This document shows, in pieces, positions 48,114 to 59,949 of a stretch of 64,000 nt of DNA (the stretch's first letter is position 1; each line of letters starts with the position of its first letter). This DNA comes from Volvox africanus. Lineage: Eukaryota > Chlorophyta > Chlorophyceae > Chlamydomonadales > Volvocaceae. Below the pieces are notes generated by a model. The model saw only the letters and a program-made list of their open reading frames with translations, was not told where the DNA came from and ran no database searches. A program made the position numbers and the translations under genes. The stretch is from NCBI GenBank assembly GCA_030268105.1, contig BSDZ01000017.1, forward strand, positions 186,001-250,000. Reading direction: 5' to 3'.

Positions 48114-51100
48114 TCATGGCACTTGCATTTCTGCCAACATTTCCCGCAGCCGTTGCATCTCCGCCTCTAGTAACTGTAGCCGTGCATTCAAAACCAATTT
48201 GTCATCCTCGTCTGCTGCAGCCCCGCAACGGATGGCCGGCACCGTCGCAGCGCTGCTCATGGCCGGAGGAGCATCAGATGTGGCCGTGGTAGCCGCGGCG
48301 AACTCCGGGACAGTCGCTGAATACTCAGGCATGGCAACATGCACTAGAGGCTGTGATGGCACATTAGCCACGTCGAGCCTCTCAGCTCCACCCAGGGCTC
48401 GCGGCATCATCTGATGCTCAGGAACCCAGGTCAACTCCGTCTGGGTGCCGACGTCCTCCAGCACCGCTGCCACTGCCGTGCTAAAGCGACGTGAGCCGAT
48501 TACGAACGTGGATCGCCCCTCGTCGTATGGCGGCTGGATTACAGATTCCGTCACGTTGGGTCCGTGAGAGGGTGAACACCGTCGTGGTGGCAAGAGTGGA
48601 TGCGGCAGCGGACGGTTGTTGCGCGGCAAAAGACCTGAATTGGCGCGCTGCATTGCACGGAGGGCGGTCACTGCCACTGGCGGCGCTGCTGTCGCATGCT
48701 CAGCCAGCAGGCATCCAGTCATGCACCTGGGTTTACCGAGTGTAAGTGGCCCAGCTTCCTTAAGTGGCCCAGTTTCGGTCCCTGCCTGTGAGCCCCACAT
48801 AGCGTCCAGAAGCTCGAGTATTTGAGAGGCGCTGGGCCTCAACTCCGGCACGGTCCGCAGGCATGCCTCCGCCAACCTAGCCTCAAGAGGGTAGCTACGC
48901 AGGAAGGAGGCTGGCAGCCGGCCTTGCCGCGCGTCTCGCATGGCATTGGCGCGCTCCATTGCTACGGGCGGACATGGACAGGACCAGGACAGCAGGGTTC
49001 GTAATGCAAGGGGATGATGGAGATTTGATTATTCATGGCAACAGCAGATCCGTGGAATCGAGGATGCACGTAGTTCCAATGGTGTCAGAGGACGCCGGCA
49101 TCTTCACAGAAGCCTTGCGCAGGAGAATGTTGTGGCATGTGGCCTGCTATTCATAGGCATTTTGTCTAGAGTAATGGTTGCTGATGGAAACATCTTTTGA
49201 CAAGAGTGCGCTGTTACCATGTTGTGAGGGAGGCTCTCAGTGCGACTTCAGTCTTCAAGACGCAGCCACGTGGGCGTGCATATACTCGTTTTAAAAGGCG
49301 TATTCATGCCCGTTGGGACCAGTCTTGGATAGGCACTGATCAGCAAGCCCTTTCCGTAACTAAGTGCCCAACCTGTTCCATGAAGGCAGAACAGCTCCAT
49401 GAGGATCAGACCCAGCGGATAGATGTCCACCGCTGGCCCATAAAACGAAACGCCGCTGGATTGGTCCCGGAGTTGCTCCGGTGCACTATACGATGCTGTG
49501 CCGACACCGGACGTGTGGGCGGACGTGGAGCTGCTGTTCCACCGGGACATGTCTGGGCCAGACCCCTCAGGCGGTAGAACGCCCTCTCCGCTGCAGGCGC
49601 CGGCGAGCGGGGCATCAGACAAGAGAGGAACCGAAAGCAGCCGGTGCAACTGGGCCCCGCGTCCAACAGCGGCGGCTGTGATAGCGGCGGCGGACCCACC
49701 AAAGTTTCCACTGAGAGATGCTGCAGATGATGTGGTGGAAGTGGACGTTGATGAGGAAAAGGCCTCTCGGGTATTGTCCACTAGATCCTGCGGCAACTGC
49801 GAAACAAAGAGTGTGCGACATCAACTGTGTTGAGACGGAAAGAAGCACGTTTGCAGAGCACCTGGAAGGAACGAAAGCCAATGCGATCAAATATGAACTT
49901 GTGACACAAACGCTGTTGGATAGTCTGCTTCGTCTCCCGTGCGTGGTTCGTGAGACACCTCCTCCATAACGCAACTTTGTCGCGGTTGCATCAACGTGAC
50001 GACGGTCTGTGTCCTCGACTTTGGCATCACGCCTCTGCCTCGTCATCACCTCCGTCAACGAACCCTCATCATCACCACATGGGTTTTAAATTGCGCTCCC
50101 GCATCACCGCTTCCAAGGATTGCCTCACCTGGTGATCCACCGCGAGGCCGAAGTCCCCAATCTTGACCAAGTAGAGGTCCCCTTGCATTGCAGAGCGGAT
50201 CGGTTGAAACGTGGCGACAGTGCAGTCCATTACCAAGGATGTGGTTTAAGGTGTCGTGCTTATGAATGTGCTCTGCTCTTGAACCACACCAAGCCTTCAT
50301 TAAGTCACGAAAACAAAAGATTTTAATTACTGTGTCTGCAATGCCCGTAACTCTACCGCGCACCTGCACATGCATTCGCCGCTACCACAGCCGGCCCGGA
50401 TCCTGCAGCGGACCCGGCGCCGAAACCACCCCAGGTGCCAGCACCAGACGCGACAGGTGCCTTCCCAAAGGGCACCAAGAAGATGTTGGCAGGCTTCAGG
50501 TCCCGGTGGATAATGCCGGATGCATGTACGTAGCACAAGCCCGTAACAATCTGCAAAACTCAAGAGGAAGGCGTGCGCGAAAGCAGGTGCCCAGGTAGGA
50601 GCGCCCAGGGAAGCGCCGTCATCGGCATTGCCGCGGGATGTATGGGAAAGGCACCGTGCATACTGAGATGGACTCCTTGCATGCAACGCTGCTGGCACGC
50701 ACTTTGCGTGAGGAATGGCGGCGGTACATTCCTCTCTTCATAGTCACGTCCAACATGAAGTGGGAACACGGTTTCTTGAGGGCACAGGTGCGTACAGGAA
50801 GAAGGCAAACTAAGGCAGGCGCAAGGCAGTGCGTATGTACACTCATATCCTTATTTGTAGTCGCAGATAGCTTGCATCGCTGTAAGAACATATTAAGTCT
50901 GCGACGGCCTTTTCGATCACTCCTAGTGCAATTAATTACACCATTATACGGTGTGTCTCAATAATCCCTCACATGGACGTCGGAACACGAGCCCTGGGAA
51001 CGCACACAACGACGTCCTGCCAGTAAGGTTTCTGGTTTCCTAGTAATTACTCCACTGAACTCTGTAACCAAATAAAGGAGATGGCCCACAGAAGCCTAAT

Positions 51101-54100
51101 TCCTCCAGGGACGACGTTCACGGGCACCTGGCGGAAGATGCTGCGTTCCACGGTGGGAGGATCAGGCGGGTGATCCGGCAGGCGGTAACCCCGATTGCCG
51201 CTGCCGTTCAGAAACCGCTCCGTCCGTTGCTGGAGCCAAAGGGTCAGCGTGGGACCCCGGACGAGCTCCATGCTGATGTACAGCCTGTATGGCCACTCCC
51301 GGATGCCGGACAGCACGGTCCAATCCCATGCTGTTGTCGCTGGCACGCTGCCACGGGTACCGCCACGCGCCATGCAATCGACACCGTCGACGTAGTTGCC
51401 TTCTTCGGGAACCGGGAAGCGTTTCTGGTGGCCGCGATTGTGTCGAGGTCGCATCCCCTGTCGACGGCGCCGGGTTTCTCCCTCGGTCTCCCCGTTCCTA
51501 CTGCAGACCTCAGATCGCTGCATAGACCTGCGGCGCTGATGTCGCGGAGCTGGCAAGGGCAGCTGACTCGGCCGTATGATGGCCCCTGACCCACCGCGGT
51601 CCCTGTCAGAAAAGTTTCGGTGCTTATGGGAGCGGTTGTGCTGGCTCGGGGGCCCTGCGTGAAGGCCTGGCAGCCCGTACTCATTCCAGGTGCCACTGCT
51701 TTCACTGCCACTTTCGTCCTCAGTGCCGCTAAACGTCCGACTTCCACTGCTGCTCTCGCTAACCATTCCGCTGCTATTGCTGCCGCTGGTACTGTCACTC
51801 CCATCACTGTCGCTGCCACTGCCGCTGTAGCTGCTCTCACTGCTACTACCTCTGCTCAGATGCGGCAAAAACGTTGATACCCCCGTCGCCCTGGACAAAT
51901 GGACTATGTCCCCCCTGCAGCACCCGCCGCCTTGCTTACGGGCAGAAATGCTGTCAGCTGAGTGCCCTCCTTTGCCTCGGCGACCTTTCCGGGACCTTCG
52001 TTCCAAAACCCCTCCACGTCCTCCTCCACTTCTACCCTCGCTGTCACTGCTATCATCGCTCACGTAGCGCGCTAGGCCTTGGACATCGTCCCCCCGCTCT
52101 ATCGCTGCGCAGGGAGACGCACCGCCACTGCCACCACCTCGACCCATCTCCGTGGCGCCGGTTGGTCGCGATCCTGGTCTCCGACAAAGGCTGCCTTCCG
52201 CGATAGTATCCTCTGTTCTCTCGTCTCCATGATCGAAAGACCAGCTGAACCCTTCAGATCCATACTTATCAGTGATTCCGCCATTGCCGCCGTGCACTGC
52301 CGTGTCAGTGACGGTGGCCGTGCGCCTAGCAGTGGTGCTGGACGAGTGTCTGGTGTCGAGATCGTCGCCTGTATTATCATCCTGGCTGGTGCCTGGGGCC
52401 AGAATATGTCCTCGGTCAAACGTTCGGCCATACTGCTCAGCTTGCATGGCTGTCCTTGAGCGGGCTTCATCCCCAGGCCGCCTGTTGCTACCGCTGGCGA
52501 GGACGGTGCCCCTGACATTGCGGCTGCGCTCGCCGTTGCTGGGGCTGCTCACCGCTTGTTTGGGAGTGGTGATGTCGCCAAAAGGACCGACGCTGCCCTC
52601 CAATGCATTATCCCCACCGCCGCAACCACTGACGCCCCCGGCAAGGCTCACAGCAATCCGGCCGCCCGGTGGCACGCGGATAGACTCGATAGAGCTTGAT
52701 AGCAACGAGCCTCGGGCCAACGTTGCCCCAGTGAGACCCTCCGGGCTTGTGCTCAGGCTAGGAATCAGCGGCTGTGAAGACCACGGGTGTGGAGTTGGGG
52801 ATCGCTCACCCTTCACACGAGGCATTAGCCACCCGCGTCCCAAGGAACTCTCGTCCTCGGATTTGCCCGGTACAGTTGGCAGCAGGGGCGCCGCCGCCGC
52901 TGCGTCGCCAATCGCACTACCATTAGTAGAGGTTGACCTACGGCTACTGAACCAGAGAGAATCCAAGCTCCGCCGCCGCGAGGGTTCGGAACTGCTAGGT
53001 GGCAATGTCACAATCGGTTGCCGTAAAGCCACCAACGCGTCTGCTATCGCATCAGCACCCGACACAGCCCATCCTGAAAGCGGCGACGAAGTAATGTCGG
53101 GCGATATTGGCAAGTCGACCAGAGGCTCTATGTGTGGAACTGGTCGCTGCGGAGTGGTGGCTCGAGCTACGCGATATATACGGAAGCGGTGATGAAAGTC
53201 GCGGTCCCATGATCGAATGCTGAAATCCCTTACACTGTCGCCATCGCTTTTTGTATCAGTACCTTCATCACTCTCTGCACTGTTGCCGCTGTGGCTGCTG
53301 TGGCTGCTGTTGCTGCTGCTGCGGCAGCTGCCTCTAAGCTCCCTAATCCGGCATGGCTGTGGGCCAGTGACACCATTGAAGTTGCCTTCTACCCGCGCCA
53401 TTTGAGGGCGGACGCGGTTTGAAGGATGAACTTGAGACAGCGACTCTGCCATTCCCCCAGCACGGGCAGCACCCAGATTAGCGCCTTGCGAGGGTGCTGC
53501 CATTGCGTTTGTCGGAGGGCGATAACCTACATGCGTTGGCGACAGTGATTCGACTGTGTTTATGCATAGGGCGGCATCCAAAGGGAAGAGGGCTTGCATG
53601 GGACGGGTCAGCGTGCATGCGGCCAGAAGGTTGTACGACCCGGAAGCGAAGGATGAATAATTTTGTGCAGAGCGAAGCTCTGTGAACATTATGAAATATT
53701 GAGCGCATCGTCTTCCGGAACAAAGAGGTGAGGAAAGTAACACCCTGCCGATAGTGCAACAGCTGTGAAACACCGCAGCAGCGGTCGCCAAGGCAAGTTC
53801 GATGTTTGCGGCAGTTGAAGTCCAAAAGCCTCAAAAACGCAAGTGCGGCGCGTTCGCACCTGTTGCTGCAGCAGGCGGTGCCGCCTTCGTCTTCCCCTTC
53901 CCCGCTTTCCGAGCCTGGAGCCCCGATTGCATATGGGGACGAGGAAGTGAGCGCAAGGTGATGGGATCGGTCGTAGCGGAGGTCAAGACAAATCGTACCA
54001 TTGAAATGTTCATTCCAGATCCGCATTCGCTTCACAATCCCTCTCCATGCGAGCTAAGAATCGAGCATACGAGTATGGATCAGAAGAGTGCTTGGACCCA

Positions 54101-56544
54101 CCGGACCGTGGGGCAGTAGCGGATATCCCTCACAGCAATGGCAAGCCTTGGTGTACTACCTCCGCGGCATATACCTTCCGCACCTGCGGTTGCCTTGCTT
54201 CCTCTTTCCTGCCGCTTCCCTGCAGCTGATGGCCCAGCTTCTCCCAGGCTGGCTCTATCCAGGCGTTATAATAGCGGACCACGTTGGGACTGCCGTCCAA
54301 ACTGGCCAGGGTCTGGACCTGTAGTGGCGGCACAAGGGCCAAGAACAGCAGGTGGAACGGAGCAACCCGCAGCACAGCGATGGGGCCATACACTGGCAAC
54401 GTAATCCACCTGGATGGTATTCCACCCGTACATTTGGATCCTTGCCGTCTGATACAAAACTCCCGTCAAGGCAGATATGCTTGCTAGGTAACCCTAACCG
54501 TAGTTATAGTTGCCATCAAGTCGCCATCCAGACACCAGCACGACGAAACAGATCCTGTCAGGCTGTGATGGACAAGCAAGGTCTGTCAGTGCTGCAGTAC
54601 CAGGGCGACGGCAAGGAGCTCGCCTTCCGGGGCACCTGTGCTGATAAGCCTGCAAGTCATGAAATCCAAATCAGATCCAAATCTGCGCTAAGTAGCATAG
54701 GTTCTGGCTACCTACATGTCAGCGGCAGTCAACTGTCGCATACACACATGCACACCTCTCGTAGCAGTTTGGCATGCTCCCGCTCCAGCTGCTCAAACGG
54801 CGCCCAGGGCGGCAGTTTAGAGCGAAATGGCACCGTCTTGAGCGCCATTACGCGCTGGTCCAGACGGCTACGATTGGGCAGAATTGACAAGCCACGGTGC
54901 GATAGGCCGAGAGCTGCAACGCGAGAACACTGGCGTTTTCATTTGCTAACGCTTCGTCCTAAGGCACATGGATGTCTACCGGTACGGCAGTACAAACTAA
55001 CCCGCGTCAAACATATGCGCGTGGACATGCAGTTCCTGGTCTGTGTGCGAAGGAGTACATGGCACGGCCTAATTCGCCACCAAGGATGGATCATGCCCCA
55101 ACGCTTGCCTGACAAAAAAGCCTGTCTAAACCCCACCTGCGTACCGCCACCACGCTGCCGAAGCCACCCTTTCCCAGAGACCGGAGCTGCTCCAAGCTTG
55201 CCCTGTCGTCGCGAAAAGTTCGTGGATGCAGGTCAAGGGCCCAGCTAAGCTTAAGGGCACGGTAGCTCAGCGGCAGCGTGATATGGGTCTAATGGAAGTA
55301 CACGGGATGTGGGTCGCGCAGTTCGAGGGTTGGAATCCTGCTTAATGCGAACGAGTACATCACAAATGTACAGCCTTAGCCGTCCGACAATCACACATGT
55401 TTTCGAGTCCTACCTGTGCGGTGAGACGACGCGCAGCAGCTGCGGCGGCAATTGGCCCTCGATGGTGGTAGCCATCGCTACGGAGAGTGCAAATGCGGCT
55501 GCGGCACAGCGCCCCTCCGCCCCTCCTGTGCACAACGAAACCCAGCACAACCCACCGCGTACGTCAGCACTGAAACCTGTGATGTGTCACCAAAGCTGCC
55601 GGAAAACCATGCATGAGATCTCCAAGTGCCACAATAAATAAATGAAGCAGTTTTTGTAGCACTTGGGGGCATTTGGACAAAAAACGAGTGCATGACCATC
55701 AAACACCGGCTGGCACGGCAGGAATGCGTCCATGTCATTGATAATTGCCGCATCTTTGGGGCGGGGGCAAATCGACTCAGATTTAGGGCCATTTTAGTCC
55801 GCAGTCTTACCGCCCTATCTCAAAACATTTATCTCTTCATTCCATCCGAGTCGAGGGCCATCAGTTACATGCAAGGTACTTTCGGCCGCATTTTGGCCAC
55901 ACTAAGATGCAGGCGACCGCACATGTTGATGCCCTATTTCGCCCTTGTTCAGCCCCATGCTGCGTTTCCCAGCCCACCTGCCAGGTGACCGGGTACGCCG
56001 CCCAGAGTCGCCAGGGCCAGTTGAATTGCATGAATTGCCAGAGCGGGTTCACTGCTGCCACTACCATTGTGTGCCGCGACCCCGCTACCGCCACCGCCGC
56101 CACGGCTGTCGGAGCTACTCCTCGAGCCGCCTTCGCCATCTCGGCTTTCTGACAGCATACCCTGTCGCCGATTACGGCCGCTGACCTGTATAATGTCGTT
56201 TTCGTGATGTACCGCATGATCACGACATGCAATGAAGTAGTGAAATCTCGGGATCTGTTGAAAATGTGGCCTTCCCGGAGACGTGTCCGGCGTCAGTTAG
56301 GAACGCATGTTGGTCCGAACAGGGTAGATGTCGTGGCATAAACTGCACCTTAGCTATTGCAGCATCACACCTTGCGTTGTACATTTTCCCTGTCGTTGGC
56401 GGTTGATAGAGATGATCTGTGTTGAAACCCGCCGTGGGCAAGCGCCTCACGCAAGGCAGTCGCAACCGCCTCACTCCACGGTAACGCCCTGGAGAGGGTC
56501 TGCAACAAGCGAATCTGCAGCGACAACACGAACACGGTTGACAT
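48114..56544 (-). CDS. eIF2-alpha kinase-like Ser/Thr protein kinase with giant insert
   Basis: Twelve exons join in phase: 56544-56371, 56161-55978, 55498-55414, 55244-55137, 54867-54756, 54318-54184, 54053-53860, 53762-51128, 50550-50364, 50181-50129, 49787-49373 and 48961-48114, giving 1,709 residues. Such kinases phosphorylate eIF2-alpha to restrain translation under stress. Kinase landmarks: loop GKGGFGSV (172-179), Lys194 in MALK, helix C REVQTLASL with Glu221, NAWIE (239-243), hinge YISMELV (near 1156), [10 protein letters not shown] (catalytic Asp1226), DFG (Asp1281), [11 protein letters not shown] (near 1384) and [13 protein letters not shown] followed by [16 protein letters not shown], the block typical of PERK, HRI and GCN2. 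No ER signal peptide, RWD or HisRS-like domain is seen, so the input signal is unknown. About 900 Ser/Gly/Arg-rich residues split the N lobe, and the activation loop has a Ser-rich insert of about 95. A short coiled coil ends the protein. The exon 8 acceptor and first two exons are the least certain. Confidence 0.86.
55257..55345 (+). other. tRNA-like or SINE-like pol III promoter remnant
   Basis: TAGCTCAGCGG at 55263-55273 is a good tRNA A box. GGTTGGAATCC at 55328-55338 resembles a B box with one change. The 65-nt spacing is long for an intronless tRNA, and I cannot fold a full cloverleaf or pair an acceptor stem. It lies in a kinase intron on the opposite strand. A tRNA-derived SINE head or tRNA pseudogene fits best. 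Confidence 0.3.
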
Positions 56545-57055
56545 CGAATCGCGCTTGAGACCGGTTGGCTATCGAACTTTCTCGTCCAAGGGATTGGTCA
56601 GCAGTAATTCAATACCAATCCGGGAACGCATACTATACTCACTTCAGCATACTGAAATGGCTTGTATGGCACAACAGCAAGGTTCCCAACAGCTGTCACG
56701 TCATCTGTCCAGCCCGGATGCTCCCGACGCATACTGATAGAAGATATCGAATGCCTACGTGAATTTTACTCCCATCACCATAATTTGTCATGAAAAAGAA
56801 TATGCAAGCCAAAGATATAAATTCGAAGAGTCGAGAAGGTGCTGTAGAACCAGAATCATGCGTGTTACGGATTTTCTTCTGTTGTACCCGTAACGTAAGA
56901 CTTCAGAAGGACCGAAACCAGTGCTTACACTATTTGAAATGTTATTTCTACAGCATGGTTTTGGAAGTGCTGCAGCGAATGCGATAAAATGTAACTAGAC
57001 TGAAACCAGACACCCTTCCCGTAAAACCTACCTTCCTGATTGAACTGGTGGAAAC
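56545..57055. promoter_or_regulatory. Shared promoter region between kinase (-) and membrane-protein (+) genes
   Basis: The start codons of the two divergent gene models lie 511 bp apart. The stretch is AT-rich with no recognised gene. If either first exon is wrong, the spacing changes. Confidence 0.35.
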
Positions 57056-59855
57056 ATGCGTCAACGTCCTATCGATATCAACCAGACCTGTGTCTTTGTG
57101 GATACGCAACCACGACCGGTTAATCGCAGCGGCCTGCCGAGACGAATATACAAGGTGCTTTACCATCTATGGATTACATGAACCAAAATTAAACATTAAA
57201 ATTATCATTAACTTGGACTGGGTTACGAAGGTGTCTTAAAGGCTAGGTTGCAGGTGTACCATCATATCTTAATCGTAGCAGTATCCATAGCGGCTACCCA
57301 ACCTGGCCAGCTCATATGTTGTGTGGGGTCCCCTTCCTTCCACGTCTTCCTATAGACTCAAGGCGGATGTCAAGCGGGCGGTGGAGGGGATGTCATTACG
57401 GAGGGACACGCGTGGTGCCTCCTGTCGACGGCTGTCGTGCTGCTGTTGGGGGGCGCCTACTTGGTTCGCGGCAATCAGTACGCCCACCTTCATCGGCAGA
57501 TACAGAAGTCGTATTACACGTGTGCGGAGGGATGAAGCAATCTTACAGGGGGACTGTACAGAACAATAGACCCAGCACGGGAACCTGTATGATTGAAAGC
57601 CTGCGTAGTCAGCTCCGTTCAGACCACATAGCACCGAATTGGCTAGAATCAAGCAGGAGGCGCAATGACAGGAGCACACATGTGCTGAAAAAGCATCTAT
57701 TATGGCAATCAGTCTTCCTTGCTTGCTCATCCCTGTTTGCTCCATTCAGATCTCCAGGACTGGGATGGGGGAGTTGGGGCCGCCTTTGCCGCCACCAGCT
57801 GGGAGCTGCACGCGCAAGGCCTTAAGCAGCCCCTGCCGCTGAAGCGACGCACCTGGGCCTCCAAGCGGCTACAGGTGCCCCTCGCACCAGGTGCTGCGAG
57901 CGACAGCGGCGGGGCCGAGATCGTGCGTGGTACCTCAGCGTCCATTGTCAAGGAGCATAATGTCAGTGCAGAGCCTTCCGCCGGTGGCTCTCCGCCAGGG
58001 GAGAGCCAGGAGGGACAGCAAGCCCAACAGCAGCGGCGAGGGCGGCGCAAGGCCGCCCAGTCGTCCCTGCTAGAGTTTCGGCTGGAGGGGCTGTTGGAGA
58101 CACTGCATCAGTCGCACGTGCCTGCAATGGACCGGCACAAAGCGGAACACAATCGGCTCTGGCGGCCCGTGGGTCCGGAACTCTGGAGACCGGTGGCCAT
58201 GTCGCTACAGGGCACGGATCAGCGCACGGGCGTCGTGTCAGTTGTCGAGCTCGGCCCTGTGGTGTTCATGCGGGAGCGCACGGTGCCCACTGGTGAGTGG
58301 GTGGTTTGGGCGAACCAGGGTTGGTGAATGGGTGCTCAGGAGGGGGGCGCGTATCAGCATACACGGTACGTTTGATGCATTGAGCAAACACCCTGATTGC
58401 GGCCTGAGGATTGAGCCCTTCACTTGAACCAACCCTGGTGTTGACATGGGTTTAGGAGCTGCTGGATTTCGTACTCTGTTCCCTCCCCCTTCCTTCTCTT
58501 TGCACAATGGCGTATGTTTCTGCTGCTCACCTCACAACAACATTGGCTTTGCCTCAGTTGCGGGCATCCGCCTTCTGTGTGATGCTCCCAGCTTCAATGG
58601 GTTCGGTGGGTCCTTACGGTTCTGTGAGTTACATTACCGAACCTCTCAAATCTGCCAAATGCCTTCCCCCGGCTTGCGGTGCGCTCTGGTCCAGGAGGCG
58701 AGGGGCGCTGTCTGCAGGAGGAGCACGGGGTCTGGCAGCAGGATGCCACGTGCTCCGTGCAGGAGTACCTGTGGGGACTGTGCGTTAAGGTGTCGCAGGA
58801 TTCCGTCACTGGGGCCTTTGCAGCGGACAACATTACGGGGGGCGGCCCCGGCTGCGGGCCGGAATGGGGCTGGGAGATAGGTCAGTGGCGGCGGCTGGAT
58901 GAGCGGCGCCAAAACATCAATGGCCGGGCGTACCTGCCCATCTCCGCGCGTAACTCGACCATACTAACCGTCAGGTGCGATATGGACTTGGGCCCTAGCG
59001 CACAGGTTAGACATGCTAGCTTGAAGCTCTGCTGCGCGTAGCCGTAATTCAGGATGTTTGGAATTATGCCTCTGAACCCGCGGCTGGACCCGCAATTCGT
59101 TGGTGCACTGAGACGGGCCCAGTGGCCCCATACCCATCCCAGGCACGCCCGTGACCCTACCATCCTCGAGAGTGACCTCGTGCGGCGGCTGGCACCCAAT
59201 GTGGAAGAGCAGATTCTTTTCCATGCAGTTGGTGAGGATTTTTGGTTCTAAGGGTGGGCTGGGCTGCACCCCTGGCTGTGCTGGGAGAGGAATAATGCTG
59301 TGCGCCATGACCGATCTAGCGCGGCCGTTGTGGCATTATGCGCCTGACGTGTATTTTAATACATCGTAAATAAACTGCATATGTGGAAGGTCTAAGAGGA
59401 TGAATACTTGGTTGCCTTGCGTTTCTCCTCTCCTCTCCTCTCCTCTCCTCTCCTCTCCTCTCCGGCGGATTTCATTTCCACGTATTGCCAGCTCGCTTGC
59501 CGCTACGGTTGCTGAATTCTCGTTGATATGGGTAAACCCTAAACGCCCTTGCCATTTCACCTGTCTCTACGTCAACGGCTGGAACGCAGGACTGGCGTTG
59601 TGCTTCCTGGGTCTGGTTCTTTTATTTTCAGTGGGGGCCTTTGCAGCACCTGCGCTTTTGCGTGGGGCGCGACTCCGGTGGGCGGCACTGCTCGATAGAC
59701 AGCACCAGGGGGGAGCGGGTACGGCTACGGTGGTAAAACACAGGAGGAGCCGGATGACGAGACGATGTGAAGGGCCCACTCGCGAATGGGGGGTTCACGG
59801 GGAGGTTGACGGGGGTTCCCTTTGGAAGGTTGACGGACGGGGCACGGATGTATAA
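57056..59855 (+). CDS. Unidentified protein with a membrane segment near each end
   Basis: Six exons join in phase: 57056-57154, 57356-57521, 57750-58292, 58695-58974, 59143-59231 and 59590-59855, giving 480 residues. A membrane helix lies at about 54-70 (CLLSTAVVLLLGGAYLV) and a second at about 394-415 (LALCFLGLVLLFSVGAF). The roughly 320 residues between are probably lumenal or extracellular: they include a WELHAQGLKQPLPL block, a Gln/Arg-rich variable stretch, a Cys/Trp-rich region (EYLWGLCVKVS, GPEWGWEIGQW), sequons NIT and NST, and a closing ILTVRHARDPTI block. The C-terminal tail is basic and short. Topology recalls the TMEM43-type arrangement, but I see no sequence match and do not assign it. 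Exon 1 is chosen only because its ATG frame ends in phase at a donor; exons 2-6 are firmer. The intron before exon 6 holds a TCTCC repeat. Confidence 0.62.
59423..59463. repeat. TCTCC pentanucleotide microsatellite
   Basis: About eight perfect TCTCC units in the last intron of the membrane-protein gene. On the transcribed strand this is a pyrimidine tract 125 bp upstream of the exon 6 acceptor. Confidence 0.9.
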
Positions 59856-59944
59856 ACCGTATTGCATGTGCAGATCCGAAACAGGGTCGTCTGGTGAGAT
59901 TTCAAGTTGAATGCGAGTTTGGATTGCCGTTACGCCGTGGTCAC

Positions 59945-59949
59945 TGTAA
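59945..59949 (+). promoter_or_regulatory. Candidate poly(A) signal TGTAA
   Basis: TGTAA lies 90 nt after the stop codon of the membrane-protein gene at 59853-59855; another copy is at 60177-60181. Motif and spacing fit Chlamydomonas-type 3' ends. Confidence 0.4.

Noticed and set aside
51047..53791. A 914-codon minus-strand frame that could be taken as a separate large protein gene
   Set aside because: It contains the kinase hinge YISMELV and joins in phase to kinase exons on both sides. Its first codons overlap intron, and its stop lies past a good GT donor at 51127, so it is an exon of the kinase gene.
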